Shown one piece after another: positions 25,405 to 33,789 of a DNA stretch of 39,175 bases. Under the pieces are notes generated by a model, which was given only the letters and a program-made list of their open reading frames with translations, made no database searches and had not been told where the DNA came from. The position numbers and the translations under genes were made by a program. The stretch is taken from contig JABGRG010000012.1 in the NCBI GenBank assembly GCA_018648445.1, positions 15,067 to 54,241 of the forward strand, written 5' to 3'. Origin of the DNA: Rhodospirillales bacterium (GTDB lineage Bacteria > Pseudomonadota > Alphaproteobacteria > Rhodospirillales_A > JACZKS01). The number at the start of each line of letters is the position of its first letter. Position 1 is the first letter of the stretch.

Positions 25405-25504
25405 TTCCGTCTCAATAGTTAACTTGCCCCCGTCCGGCATGGCATCGCGCGCATTGATGGCGAGATTGAGAATCGCCGATTCAATTTGATGGGCATCCAC
25501 TAAG
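25405..25504 (-). pseudogene. Histidine-kinase ATPase-domain relic (N-box)
   Basis: Read on the minus strand from 25500 the codons give [16 protein letters not shown] followed by [16 protein letters not shown], which is the N-box region of a hybrid/PAS-type sensor histidine kinase (usual form: [17 protein letters not shown]). Only about 33 codons remain. The upstream side is cut exactly at the left end of the IS6-type element (25505) and the downstream side is fused to the IS110 remnant, so most of a kinase gene has been lost here. Confidence 0.8.
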
Positions 25505-26310
25505 GGCATTGACAAGTTAACTCACTGGCCCGGCCGAACTTAACGCGGTAGCTTCGGTGGATGACCCAAATTTCTTACAAACGCCACCGATTTTCTCCAT
25601 CCATCATCCAACATGCGGTTTGGCTGTATTGCCCTTTTCACGCTGAGTTTCCGTGATGTAGAGGATCTTCTCGCCGAACGCGGCCTTGATATTTCCTACG
25701 AGAGCGTTCGGTGCTGGTTTCTAAAGTTCGGCACCGGCTATGCCGGAAAGATAAGGCGCCGCAGACCGAGGCCAGATGGTCGGTGGCATTTGGATGAAAT
25801 GTTCGTCTCCGTCGGTGGGCGCCGAATGTATCTGTGGCGGGCCGTTGATAGTGAAGGCGAGGTCTTGGATATTCTGGTTCAAGCGCGCCGAAATAAGAAG
25901 GCCGCGCGGAAACTGATGCGCAAACTTCTGAAAAAGCATGGGTTTTCACCAACGAAAGTCGTGACCGACAAACTAGGTTCCTATGGTGCGGCATTCCGCA
26001 ATATGGATCTGATAGCCCTTCATGAAACGGGCCAGTACATGAACAACAGGGCCGAAAACTCACATCAGCCTGTACGACGACGAGAACGGAAGATGCAGGG
26101 GTTCAAGTCGCTAGGATCAGCCCAACGATTTCTTTCTATTCACTCCGCCGTTTACAACCTCTTCAATACGCAACGCCACCTCATTTCTCGAAAGACAAAC
26201 AGGCAATTTCGCGATGAAGCTCACGCCCAATGGCGAGACATGGCACTGGCTGCGTAGCCAGAGGTTTGTTGGTGGTTTCTTGGTTTCGCGGCGGTTTAGT
26301 TGTCAATGCC
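25505..26310 (+). mobile_element. IS6-family insertion sequence (806 bp), transposase frameshifted
   Basis: Inverted ends GGCATTGACAAGTTAA (25505-) and the reverse complement GGCATTGACAACTAAA (ending 26310) bound a single transposase reading frame, and 806 bp is a normal IS6 size. The 8 bp outside the left end (CCACTAAG) and the right end (CTCGTGCA) do not match, so there is no target duplication. The left flank is a histidine-kinase relic and the right flank is the interior of another IS6 transposase, indicating a later recombination or deletion through the element. Confidence 0.85.
25561..26257 (+). pseudogene. IS6-family transposase with N-terminal frameshift
   Basis: The protein begins in one frame at ATG 25561 (MTQISYKRHRFSPSIIQHAV, then WLYCPF) and continues in the next frame from about 25639 (TLSFRDVEDLLAERGLDISY). 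Aligning this to the family pattern shows one extra base near 25637-25640. From there the DDE domain is intact: WHLDEMFV (Asp), VVTDKLGSY (Asp), and MNNRAENSH (Glu). It ends in TAG at 26255-26257. If not rescued by frameshifting, only a 214-aa product from ATG 25613 lacking the HTH start could be made. Confidence 0.88.
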
Positions 26311-26694
26311 CTCGTGCAGGCACGCCGCGACAAACGAGCGGCGACGAAGTTGATGCGGAAGTTGTTGAAGAAACAAGGCGTATCGCCGCAGTCCGTGGTC
26401 ACCGACAAGTTGAGATCCTATCGCGTTGCGCTGAGGGATCTCGGTCTCGCTGCCCGCCAAGTTACCGGCGGGCATTCGAACAATCGCGCCGAGAATTCGC
26501 ATCAGCCGGTGCGACGTCGTGAACGATCGTGGATTGGCTTCAAACGGGCGGGGCCGACGCAACGGTATCTGTCCGCACATGCCGCTGTCTACAACTGCTT
26601 CAACATCCAACGCCATCTCATAACCAGACGCACCTTGAAGGCCTTCCGGGATGCCGCTTTTGCCGACTGGCGGATGGCGATCGAGGCGGCATGA
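26311..26694 (+). pseudogene. IS6-family transposase remnant, second copy (3' part)
   Basis: Starts abruptly at the right end of the preceding IS6 element with LVQARRDKRAATKLMRKLL, includes VVTDKLRSY (second catalytic Asp) and NNRAENSHQPVRRRER (Glu), and ends at TGA 26692-26694. About 127 codons, clearly a different subfamily copy from its neighbour. The first Asp and the HTH are missing. Its element probably ended near 26770, where GCCTGTCAAA is repeated twice, but no partner end is present. Confidence 0.88.
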
Positions 26695-26824
26695 CCCTGG
26701 TCGCTGTGTTCGGCATGCGGCCGGCTACGCTGCAAAGCCGTGACAGAGCCTGTCAAAGCCTGTCAAAACCATTACGCGGCCTGCGGTTTTACCCCGAAAT
26801 CGGAATTTTCAAATTGGTCGAAAA

Positions 26825-26838
26825 TTGGGCTAGCCCAA
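26825..26838 (-). terminator. Palindrome at the transaldolase stop codon, possible weak terminator
   Basis: TTGGGCTAGCCCAA is a perfect 14-bp palindrome centred on the transaldolase stop and followed on the minus strand by TTTTC. With no loop-out and only a short T tract it would be a weak terminator at best. Confidence 0.35.
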
Positions 26839-27486
26839 CCGTGCCCGCTCAAAATCGGCGGCCGCCGCGTCGCTCATGTCATCGGTGGCCAAGGCGTCGG
26901 CCACTTCCGGAGCCAGAGTGAAGGTATCGTGCCCTAGGGCCAATAGGTGTTCGATCTGCTCCACAGATCGCAAAGACGCTATCAGGATACGGGTCTGCGA
27001 ACCCGATTTGTCGCGGATCGAACGCATTGACTCGAGAATGCCGTCTGCGTCCCTGTCCGCTTCCAAAAGGCGGCCGTAGTAAGGCGCGATATAGGCGGCA
27101 TCCAACATTGCGGCCGCGACCATCTGATGGGCCGCATAGGCTGCGGTCAGGGTGAGCGGAACCTTCGCATCGGCAAGAATTTTGGCCGCCGCCAATCCTT
27201 CCGCCGTCGACGGAACCTTTACCTTGATTTTATCCCAAAGTCCGGCGATGCGCAGTCCGGACTCGGCTAGTTCCCCGGCGTGCGGCCCGGTGGCCTGAAT
27301 GTGCAGTTCCGCCAGCCCCATGTGCTTCGCATCGTTAACAAGCGTTTGGTAGGTGCCCATATTTACGGGCCTTCCTTCGCGTGTAAGAATTAGCGGATTG
27401 GTCGTGGCTCCGTAGGCCCATCCCCGGCACATGAAACGCTCCCAGTATTTCGGATCGGCGCTGTCGACGAGCAGTCTCAGGGTCAT
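26830..27486 (-). CDS. Transaldolase / fructose-6-phosphate aldolase-like protein
   Basis: 218 aa, the size of the small decameric transaldolase/FSA group rather than the ~315-aa classical enzyme. The family signature is clear: LLVDSAD at 5-11, GATTNPLIL at 26-34, and Schiff-base Lys90 in KIKVKVPSTAEGLAAAKIL. The later APYYGRL and ASLRSVEQ segments also match. It performs aldol cleavage or C3 transfer on fructose-6-phosphate in the pentose-phosphate network. It is divergent from the sugar-kinase genes, sharing a 193-bp intergenic region, and probably serves the same polyol/pentose pathway. The start has GGAACG about 8 nt upstream. Whether it acts as aldolase or transaldolase cannot be decided here. 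Confidence 0.9.
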   Translation of the reverse strand: MTLRLLVDSADPKYWERFMCRGWAYGATTNPLILTREGRPVNMGTYQTLVNDAKHMGLAELHIQATGPHAGELAESGLRIAGLWDKIKVKVPSTAEGLAAAKILADAKVPLTLTAAYAAHQMVAAAMLDAAYIAPYYGRLLEADRDADGILESMRSIRDKSGSQTRILIASLRSVEQIEHLLALGHDTFTLAPEVADALATDDMSDAAAADFERARLG

Positions 27487-27679
27487 TTTCGAGCGTTCCG
27501 TTTGTTAGACTGGTAAAGAAAAGCGTCAATTTATTCACGCGACAACATAATTCTTTTCTTTCATCAATGATACCTTGTCAGGCGGGCAGGTTGGTGTCTA
27601 TCGTTCAAATCCTGGCGCTGCTTGTTGATGGCAAAGTATCCTGTTTGGAACCATCCATGATGTTTGTCCGAGGTAAGAA
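27487..27679. promoter_or_regulatory. Divergent promoter region of the sugar island
   Basis: 193 bp between divergently transcribed transaldolase and PfkB-kinase genes, so both promoters should lie here. It is locally AT-rich (27525-27575). I see no strong -35/-10 pair or clear palindromic operator, and no regulator gene is present in the window. Confidence 0.5.
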
Positions 27680-28627
27680 ATGATTCTGTGTTGCGGTGAG
27701 GCCCTTACTGATTTTCTGCCGGTAAAAACCGAGGCCGGCGATTTTGCCTTTCAGCCGTTTAACGGAGGATCCATCTACAACGTCGCCATCGCCCTCGGAC
27801 GCCTTGGTGCCGATGTCGGTTTTTTTGGCGGCGTCTCCGAGGATCTTTTCGGCCGAAGCCTGGCCGAAGGCTTGAGGGCCAGTAATGTCGATCTGTCCTT
27901 TGCGGTGCGAAGCGAACGCCCAACGACACTGGCCTTTGTGAAATTCGATGAGGGCGACGCCGAGTACGCCTTTGTCGATGACGGATCGGCAGGCCGCATG
28001 CTTTCCGAAACTGATATCCCGAATCTGCCGGCGACCGTCACAACACTGCATTTCGGATCAATCTCCCTGATTCCCAAACCGGGCGGTGCCACCTTCGAAA
28101 CCATGGCCGTCCGCAACGCGGGAAAACGCCTCATTAGCCTGGACCCCAATATTCGGCCGGGCCTGATCCGGGATCGCGACGCCTATCTGCGCCGCTTCGA
28201 GGCCCTGGTTGGTTGTGCTGATATCCTGAAACTCAGCGACGCCGATCTTGCTTGGTTGGCGCCCGAAGCGGACGCCGGAACCCTCGCACACGAGTGGACC
28301 GATCGAGGCGTCGGGCTCGTGGTCCTGACACGAGGGCGCGAGGGCTCCATTGCTTTCACGGCAGGCGATAAGGTCACGTGCAAACCGCGCCAAGTCCGCG
28401 TCGCCGACACAATCGGTGCCGGCGATACCTTTATGGCCGGGATGCTCGCCTATCTCGAAAATGCCGGAGTCCAGACTCCCGAAGGTGTAGCGGGTATGGA
28501 TCGGAACGCCCTGACGGCGGCCCTGGATTTTGCGACCGGGGCGGCGGCAATCACGGTGTCACGCTCCGGTGCCAATCCTCCCTGGGCAGACGAAATGAAC
28601 AATGGGACCAATTTCGGAATATCTTGA
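27680..28627 (+). CDS. PfkB-family sugar kinase, probable fructokinase
   Basis: 315 aa, usual ribokinase-family length. N-terminal CCGEALTDFLP and GGSIYNVAIALGRLG (sugar-binding glycine motif, about 31-45), FFGGVSEDLFG, then LDPNIRPGL and the C-terminal signature DTIGAGDTFMAGML with catalytic base Asp249. The overall pattern matches bacterial fructokinases that sit in mannitol/sorbitol operons. It would phosphorylate fructose at O6, in the cytosol. The ATG is preceded by CGAGGTAAG. The xylulokinase gene follows 81 bp downstream on the same strand, so the two are probably one operon. Substrate assignment is from context and is moderate. Confidence 0.88.
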   Translation: MILCCGEALTDFLPVKTEAGDFAFQPFNGGSIYNVAIALGRLGADVGFFGGVSEDLFGRSLAEGLRASNVDLSFAVRSERPTTLAFVKFDEGDAEYAFVDDGSAGRMLSETDIPNLPATVTTLHFGSISLIPKPGGATFETMAVRNAGKRLISLDPNIRPGLIRDRDAYLRRFEALVGCADILKLSDADLAWLAPEADAGTLAHEWTDRGVGLVVLTRGREGSIAFTAGDKVTCKPRQVRVADTIGAGDTFMAGMLAYLENAGVQTPEGVAGMDRNALTAALDFATGAAAITVSRSGANPPWADEMNNGTNFGIS

Positions 28628-28708
28628 GCATCAGGATCGGCGTACCGACCCCAAATTGGGCCGTTGAAAGCGCCCTCGACTGATCCTTCAGGCTGGAGGC
28701 AATAAGTT

Positions 28709-30172
28709 TTGTATCTCGGTATCGATATCGGCACCTCGGGGGTGAAGGTCGTATTGACCGACGAGGATCAGACAGTTCTTGGCACGGCAAATGCGCCGTT
28801 GGCGCTCAGCCGCCCCAAATCGCTGTGGTCCGAGCAGAAACCGGATGACTGGTGGCGCGCGACCGGCGCGGCCATGGCGGTTCTTCGGCGAGATCATCAA
28901 AGGGCCGTGGCCGCCGTGCGCGGCATCGGCCTGTCGGGCCAGATGCACGGGGCGACGCTGCTGGATGCTTCCGACGAAGAATTGCGCCCGGCAATCCTTT
29001 GGAACGACGGCCGTTCTGAGGCGGAATGTGAGGCGTTGGAAAAAACCTGTCCGCGCCTGCGTGCCATCACCGGCAATCCGGCCATGCCGGGTTTCACGGC
29101 GCCCAAGCTGCTTTGGGTGCGCGATCACGAACCCGACGTGTTTGGGCGTATCCGGCGTGTCCTGCTGCCCAAGGATTATGTCCGCCTGCGCATGACCGGC
29201 GAGGCCGTCTCCGACATGTCGGATTCGGCCGGAACCCTGTGGCTGGATGTAGCGGCGCGCGATTGGTCGGACGAGGTTCTGGCGGCGACGGACCTGAGCC
29301 GCAAACATATGCCGCGCCTGGTCGAGGGCAGCGCGCCGGGGGGAGTCCTGCGCGCCGACGTGGCTGCCGAATGGGGGGTGCCGACAGGCATTCCGGTGGC
29401 GGGCGGGGCCGGTGACAACGCCGCTGGCGCGGTCGGTATCGGTACGATGACGCCGGGACGGGCCTTTTTATCGCTGGGCACGTCCGGGGTCTATTTCGTC
29501 GCCAATGGCGCCTTTTCGCCGAACCCCAAGCGGGCCGTGCATGCCTTCTGCCATTGCCTGCCCGGCATGTGGCATCAGATGAGCGTGTTCCTAAGTGCGG
29601 CGAGCTGCCTCACTTGGGCGGCCGATATTCTCGGCGCTGAAAACGAGGTCGCCCTGCTGGGCATGATCGAAAGTGGAAGCCCCGGTCCGTCGGACGAGAT
29701 CTTTCTGCCGTATCTTTCGGGCGAGCGGACACCGCACAACGATCCCAACGCCAAGGGCGTGTTCTTCGGCCTGACCCATGACAGCAACCGTGCGGCGTTG
29801 GGCCGCGCCGTTCTGGAAGGCGTCGCCTTTGCCTTCGCCGACGGCCAGGACGCCCTAACGGGCGCCGGCGCCGAGATTGACACGGTATCGGTCATCGGCG
29901 GCGGTTCACGCAGCCGGCTGTGGGGAGAAATCCTCGCTTCTGTTCTCAACCGGCCATTGACCTACCACGCGGGTGGCGAGGTCGGACCTGCCTTTGGCGC
30001 AGCGCGGTTGGCGCGATTGGCGGCCACCGGCGAAGATCCGGCCGCCGTTTGCACCCCGCCGCCCGTAACCCGCGTCATCGAACCCGACCCCACACTTGCT
30101 GACCAATATGCGGCCCGCCTGCCACGTTTCAGGCGTCTGTACGAAAAGCTTAAAGACGAGTTCAGGTGCTGA
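28709..30172 (+). CDS. xylB: Xylulokinase (FGGY family)
   Basis: 487 aa, typical length. Starts at TTG 28709 with GGAGG 9 nt upstream; an ATG start would remove the conserved first strand YLGIDIGTSGVKVVLTDE (phosphate-binding 1). Further landmarks are GIGLSGQMHGATLLD, ILWNDGRSEAEC, AGGAGDNAAGAVGIG with catalytic Asp236, FLSLGTSGVYFVANG, and LPYLSGERTPHNDPNAKG. It phosphorylates D-xylulose to D-xylulose-5-phosphate, feeding the pentose-phosphate pathway where the divergent transaldolase could act. The pair with a fructokinase is as in mannitol/arabitol operons that convert hexitol and pentitol to fructose and xylulose. No polyol dehydrogenase or transporter is in the window. IS6 debris starts 4 bp after the stop. 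Confidence 0.94.
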   Translation: MYLGIDIGTSGVKVVLTDEDQTVLGTANAPLALSRPKSLWSEQKPDDWWRATGAAMAVLRRDHQRAVAAVRGIGLSGQMHGATLLDASDEELRPAILWNDGRSEAECEALEKTCPRLRAITGNPAMPGFTAPKLLWVRDHEPDVFGRIRRVLLPKDYVRLRMTGEAVSDMSDSAGTLWLDVAARDWSDEVLAATDLSRKHMPRLVEGSAPGGVLRADVAAEWGVPTGIPVAGGAGDNAAGAVGIGTMTPGRAFLSLGTSGVYFVANGAFSPNPKRAVHAFCHCLPGMWHQMSVFLSAASCLTWAADILGAENEVALLGMIESGSPGPSDEIFLPYLSGERTPHNDPNAKGVFFGLTHDSNRAALGRAVLEGVAFAFADGQDALTGAGAEIDTVSVIGGGSRSRLWGEILASVLNRPLTYHAGGEVGPAFGAARLARLAATGEDPAAVCTPPPVTRVIEPDPTLADQYAARLPRFRRLYEKLKDEFRC

Positions 30173-30175
30173 AAA

Positions 30176-30460
30176 AGCACTGGCGACTTAACCGCGAAAC
30201 CAAGAAACCACTAACAAACCTATGGCTACGCAGCCAACGCCATGTCTCGCCATTGGGCGTGAGCTTCATCTCGGATTTGCCGATTGGTCTTTCGTGAGAT
30301 GAGGTGGCGCTGCGTGTTGAAGAGGTTGTAGACGACTGAGTGAACCGCAAGAAATCTTTGAGCTCACCCTGGTGACTTGAACCCCTGCATCTTTCGTTGG
30401 CGTTGTCGTGAGGGCTGATGTGAATTTCCGGCCCGGTTGTTCTTATACTGGCCCGTCTGG
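30176..30460 (-). pseudogene. IS6-family remnant, third copy (3' end and IR)
   Basis: On the minus strand the codons from about 30460 read TGQYKNNRAGNSHQP, then a damaged middle containing an in-frame TGA, and VVYNLFNTQRHLISRKT through ALAA to a stop at 30226-30228. It is close to, but visibly diverged from, the frameshifted IS6 copy at 25505-26310. The IR-like end, GCACTGGCGACTTAACCGCG, starts at about 30176 directly after the xylulokinase stop. In orientation it is inverted relative to the IS6 copies left of the sugar genes. Confidence 0.85.
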
Positions 30461-30617
30461 GATATTGGCGCAAAATGGAGGACTCTCTTTAGAAGAATAT
30501 CCGTCTTGTTTTTGGCAATCCTGATTGAAGATGGAATTTCTCTTCGCTAACAATAAGGTCAGAACGATTTTGGCCACGGTGAGGTTCTCCGAATGAACTG
30601 GGATGATGAGGCGCAGA
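30461..30617. other. Gap between IS6 and IS630 remnants
   Basis: 157 bp. A minus-strand frame here stays open (it contains LRLIIPVHSENLTVAKIVL) but resembles nothing I can name; it may be a coding relic. No RNA or regulatory element is evident. Confidence 0.35.
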
Positions 30618-31789
30618 TAATACCAACGAGCATTGAATGAGACTCATTTTGGGGTTTCCAAACGCTCAATATTCTGAATCAATGAGGCGAACGGATTTGG
30701 AGGTTCGCCATGGGTAGAGCGGTTGCGTTACGGGAAGATTTTGATGGTCCGGGATTGCGGCGATTGGCCAAGGCGTCGAAGGATGCGGGTCAGAGCCGCC
30801 GTCTTCTTGCGCTGGCGGAGATTTACGCTGGCGGTCGTCGTACGGATGCGGCGGGGGTTGGAGCTGTTGGGCTTCAGGTTATCAGGGACTGGGTGCTGCG
30901 TTTCAATGCCAAGGGACCGGATGGTCTGATTGACGGCAAGGCGACGGGTCAGCCGTCCAGGCTCGACGACGGGCAACGCCGGGCGCTTGCACGGATTGTT
31001 GAGGACGGGCCGATCCCGGCGATCCACGGGGTGGTGCGCTGGCGTCGGAAGGACCTGGCGCTTTGGATATTTGAGGAGTTTCATGTCTCGCTTGAGGAGT
31101 CCAGCGTAGGCCGTGAACTGCGCGCGCTGGGGTTTCGCAAGATTTCGGCGCGCCCGCGCCACAGGGGGCAAAACGAGTTCGCCGTTGATGATTTTAAAAA
31201 AACTTCCCCGTCAAGTTGGACGAGATCCGCAAAGGCCTCCCAGCCAATACCGAGATAGAAATCTGGTGGTAGGATGAAGCGAGGGTCGGTCAGAAGACCA
31301 AGCTCACGCGGCGCTGGGCACCACGCGGCAGTCGACCCACAGCACCCAAGGACCAACGTACAAAATCGGCCTATATCTTCGGCGCTATCTGCCCCGAACG
31401 CGGGGTCGGCGCGGCTCTCATCCTGCCCCGCTGCAACACCGAGGCCATGCAATGGCACCTTGACGAAGTCTCATCTCAGGTGACGCCGGGCGCCCACGCC
31501 GTGCTCATCGTCGACCGGGCCGGGTGGCACACCACCGGCAAACTCCTGATCCCGTCCAACATCACCCTTTTGCCCCTGCCGCCAAGGGCGCCCGAGTTGA
31601 ACCCCGTGGAAAACATATGGCAGTTCATGCGCGACAATTGGCTATCCAACCGCATTTTCAATTCATACGACGATATCGTCGCCATGTGCTGCGATGCCTG
31701 GAACAAGCTTATCGATCAACCGTGGAAAATCATGTCCATCGGTCGCCGTCAGTGGGCGCATGGGTTCTGATTAATGCTCGCTGGTATTA
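30618..31789 (+). mobile_element. IS630-family insertion sequence, inactive
   Basis: Ends TAATACCAACGAGCATTGAA (from 30618) and the reverse complement TAATACCAGCGAGCATTAAT (ending 31789) are inverted repeats. TA at 30618-30619 and 31788-31789 is the expected TA target duplication. The transposase gene between them carries a frameshift and a nonsense codon. Confidence 0.88.
30710..31770 (+). pseudogene. IS630-family transposase, frameshift plus nonsense
   Basis: The N-terminal part (30710 to about 31200) has the HTH pairs of the family (SRRLLALAEIYAGGRRTDAA; WVLRFNAKGPDGL). At an A7 run (31196-31202) the reading must slip -1 to continue FPVKLDEIRKGLP. The next catalytic segment reads IEIWW-stop-DEARVGQ, with TAG at 31270-31272 in place of a usual Gln codon. 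The rest of the DDE domain is intact: AVLIVDRAGWHTTG (Asp) and LNPVENIWQFMRDN (Glu). The A7 run could once have been a programmed site, but the TAG makes this copy inactive unless suppressed. ATG 30710 is preceded by GGAGG. Confidence 0.9.
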
Positions 31790-31848
31790 GTTACCGTAGG
31801 ATACAATACGTCGACGGCGCTCAGCCCGAAATTGACGTAACGCGGAAC

Positions 31849-33426
31849 CTAGTATTCCAGCCAAATCTCACTTTTTGTCGGATTTCCTCCGCCATTGCTG
31901 CTTGAAAGGGCCGCGATGGTGGCGGTTTCTGCTAATAAATCAAAGGGTTGTTTGAATGTGGCAACCACCTCGCCATCCTCCCAAGTGCAGTTCGATAGTA
32001 CAAAATTGAGAAGACGGCGTTTTTCCCGTGCATCCTGGCGTTCGAACAAGGACTGGGCGTTCCGGGCGAGTTCGAGAAGCTGTATCCCCTCGTTCATATA
32101 AGATTTCTCAGCGTGCTGATGGCGTTCTATTTCACGAAGGCAGCGGTTCTGTTCTTCGCGCCATTCCTCCGACATCTTGTCAAAGAAGGCCGTGTCGACC
32201 CGTCCATCAAGCTTGTCCACGTACATGGCGTTGATCCGATCACCCAGGCGCTTGTTTTCCGCTTCCAAGCGCTTGATCGCTTCTTCGTGTTCGCGCCGTT
32301 CATCCGCATGGCTGGCGTGCAGGGCGTCCCGCACCCAATCCAGGACCTCGTCGTCGAAGTGAAGGCGACCCAGCATATCCGTGAATTGCTTTTCCAGGAT
32401 TTCCTCGCGCACATGCTTGCGACGGCATGATGCTGGCTCACCCTGGCACTTATCGGCATATCCGGTGCAGTGGTAGTAAATATATTTCTGCTTCTTGATC
32501 TCGCCAACCACCGAGCACCCACACTTGGCGCAGGCGATCAGGCCGGAGAAAGCAAAGTTATGCTTTGAGCGCTTCGGCTTTTTCGTGTTGCGTCCGTCCA
32601 TAACGCCCTGGACCCGTTCCCATAGATCAATGGTAACCAGTGGCTCGTGCTTGCCTTCGTAGCGTTTACCGTTCCAGTCAAACTGCCCCGTATAAATCCG
32701 ATTTCGTAGAATTGTATGAACCGTGCTGACCGGGACCTTGTTTCCGCTTTTCTTGTAAACCAGACCCTCGGCGCGGGCCAGTCGGGTCACATCCTTGAGC
32801 GAATGCTCGCCGGTGGCGTACCAGCTGAACAGTTTGGATACGATGGAGGCGACCTCAGGGTCGGCTTCGATGGTCTTCCTACCGTCTGTGCCGGTGATGT
32901 TTCTGTAGCCGAGTGGGGCCTTGGTCGGCCAGACGCCCTGTTCCGCCTTTTCAAGCTGCCCCTTGCGGGCTTCCTCGGAAAGATTGTCGATGTAGTTCTT
33001 CGCCATTAGCACTTTGATGCCGTGCATGAATTTTTCTGACGAGCGCGATTCTCGGGATAGAATCACCCCTTCTTTCGGGAAGTGAATTTCCGCGTCCAGT
33101 TCATCAATGGTCACCCAGTCCTTGAGATTTCGGTAGAGCCGGTCGGTCTTCTCGACCAGCAATATCCGAACCATGGGATGGGCGCGGAGGTAGGCCACCA
33201 TTTCGCCAAAGGCGGCACGGCCCGTGGTCTTGGCGGTTTCAACGTCAATGTATTCCTGCGTGACGGATATACCTTCCTGTGCGGCGTAGTCTTTGAGCAG
33301 CTTGATCTGCGCCGGGATGGAATAGCCCTCTTTCTCCTGTTCCTTGGAGGAAACGCGGGCGTAGATCACCGCCCGGCGAACTTCACCGGAGGCTTGATTG
33401 GTGGGGTTGTCAGTTTTCTTTTTCAT
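31849..33426 (-). CDS. Large serine recombinase (second, unrelated copy)
   Basis: 525 aa. The resolvase domain has nucleophile Ser26 in IYARVSSKEQ and the LLVEKTDRLYRN segment. The recombinase domain follows (about 165-275: APLGYRNI, VSTVHTILRNRIYTGQF), then a zinc ribbon (CAKCGCSVVG ... YYHCTGYADKCQGEPASC, about 300-335) and a long charged helical tail (about 345-470, probable coiled coil). It differs strongly from the recombinase at 17109 (N-terminal extension, different linker). It lies downstream of the type I methylase operon on the same strand, 42 bp after that operon's last stop, with an inverted repeat in between. It is a candidate integrase for the island to its right. The IS630 insertion lies 60 bp beyond its 3' end. 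Confidence 0.93.
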   Translation of the reverse strand: MKKKTDNPTNQASGEVRRAVIYARVSSKEQEKEGYSIPAQIKLLKDYAAQEGISVTQEYIDVETAKTTGRAAFGEMVAYLRAHPMVRILLVEKTDRLYRNLKDWVTIDELDAEIHFPKEGVILSRESRSSEKFMHGIKVLMAKNYIDNLSEEARKGQLEKAEQGVWPTKAPLGYRNITGTDGRKTIEADPEVASIVSKLFSWYATGEHSLKDVTRLARAEGLVYKKSGNKVPVSTVHTILRNRIYTGQFDWNGKRYEGKHEPLVTIDLWERVQGVMDGRNTKKPKRSKHNFAFSGLIACAKCGCSVVGEIKKQKYIYYHCTGYADKCQGEPASCRRKHVREEILEKQFTDMLGRLHFDDEVLDWVRDALHASHADERREHEEAIKRLEAENKRLGDRINAMYVDKLDGRVDTAFFDKMSEEWREEQNRCLREIERHQHAEKSYMNEGIQLLELARNAQSLFERQDAREKRRLLNFVLSNCTWEDGEVVATFKQPFDLLAETATIAALSSSNGGGNPTKSEIWLEY

Positions 33427-33429
33427 ATT

Positions 33430-33447
33430 GTTTAGTGTAACCTAAAC
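33430..33447. promoter_or_regulatory. Inverted repeat GTTTAG-N6-CTAAAC before the serine recombinase
   Basis: Perfect 6-bp arms separated by TGTAAC, 3 bp upstream of the recombinase start codon. The position fits autorepression or part of a recombination site. No clear Shine-Dalgarno sequence is visible between it and the ATG. Function inferred only. Confidence 0.5.
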
Positions 33448-33468
33448 ATGCTGTTTTTGCAAGTTTCA

Positions 33469-33789
33469 TCATGCCACCCAATAACGTCCTGAGGAATAGA
33501 TCGGTCCATTCGGGTGCTGAGCGCGATGAAATGGTGACGACGGTGGACGAAGAAAAGACTGCAAACTTTCATCTTCGGCAAAGTGCTTAAAACCATTGCG
33601 CCTCAATGCGGCGATTGCATTATCCTCCGACGGAAACGTGATTTCATCAAAAACTCCGCTCGTATCGCCGATAAAATAAATGCACACGCCACTGTCGGAC
33701 ATCGGCTCGACCAGAGCCCAATTCTGTTGAAGCATCTCAACTACCTTGACCCAGAAGTCATCCGATTTTATCGAAACGGCTTCAGTCAT
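33469..33789 (-). CDS. Hypothetical protein, last gene of the ATGA-coupled operon
   Basis: 106 aa, not recognised. Acidic and mostly soluble, with aromatic-rich segments (DDFWVKVVEMLQQNW; VCIYFIGDTSGVFDEITF; NAIAALRRNGFKHFAED). The region about 20-75 reads like a small alpha/beta domain. Its ATG overlaps the stop of the preceding 40-aa ORF by 4 nt, so it is translationally coupled to the operon upstream. An immunity or accessory role is possible from position but not supported by sequence. Confidence 0.75.
   Translation of the reverse strand: MTEAVSIKSDDFWVKVVEMLQQNWALVEPMSDSGVCIYFIGDTSGVFDEITFPSEDNAIAALRRNGFKHFAEDESLQSFLRPPSSPFHRAQHPNGPIYSSGRYWVA

Noticed and set aside
30710..31258. Stand-alone 182-aa HTH regulator
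   Set aside because: It is the N-terminal part of the frameshifted IS630 transposase, as the continuation in the next frame and the element ends show.
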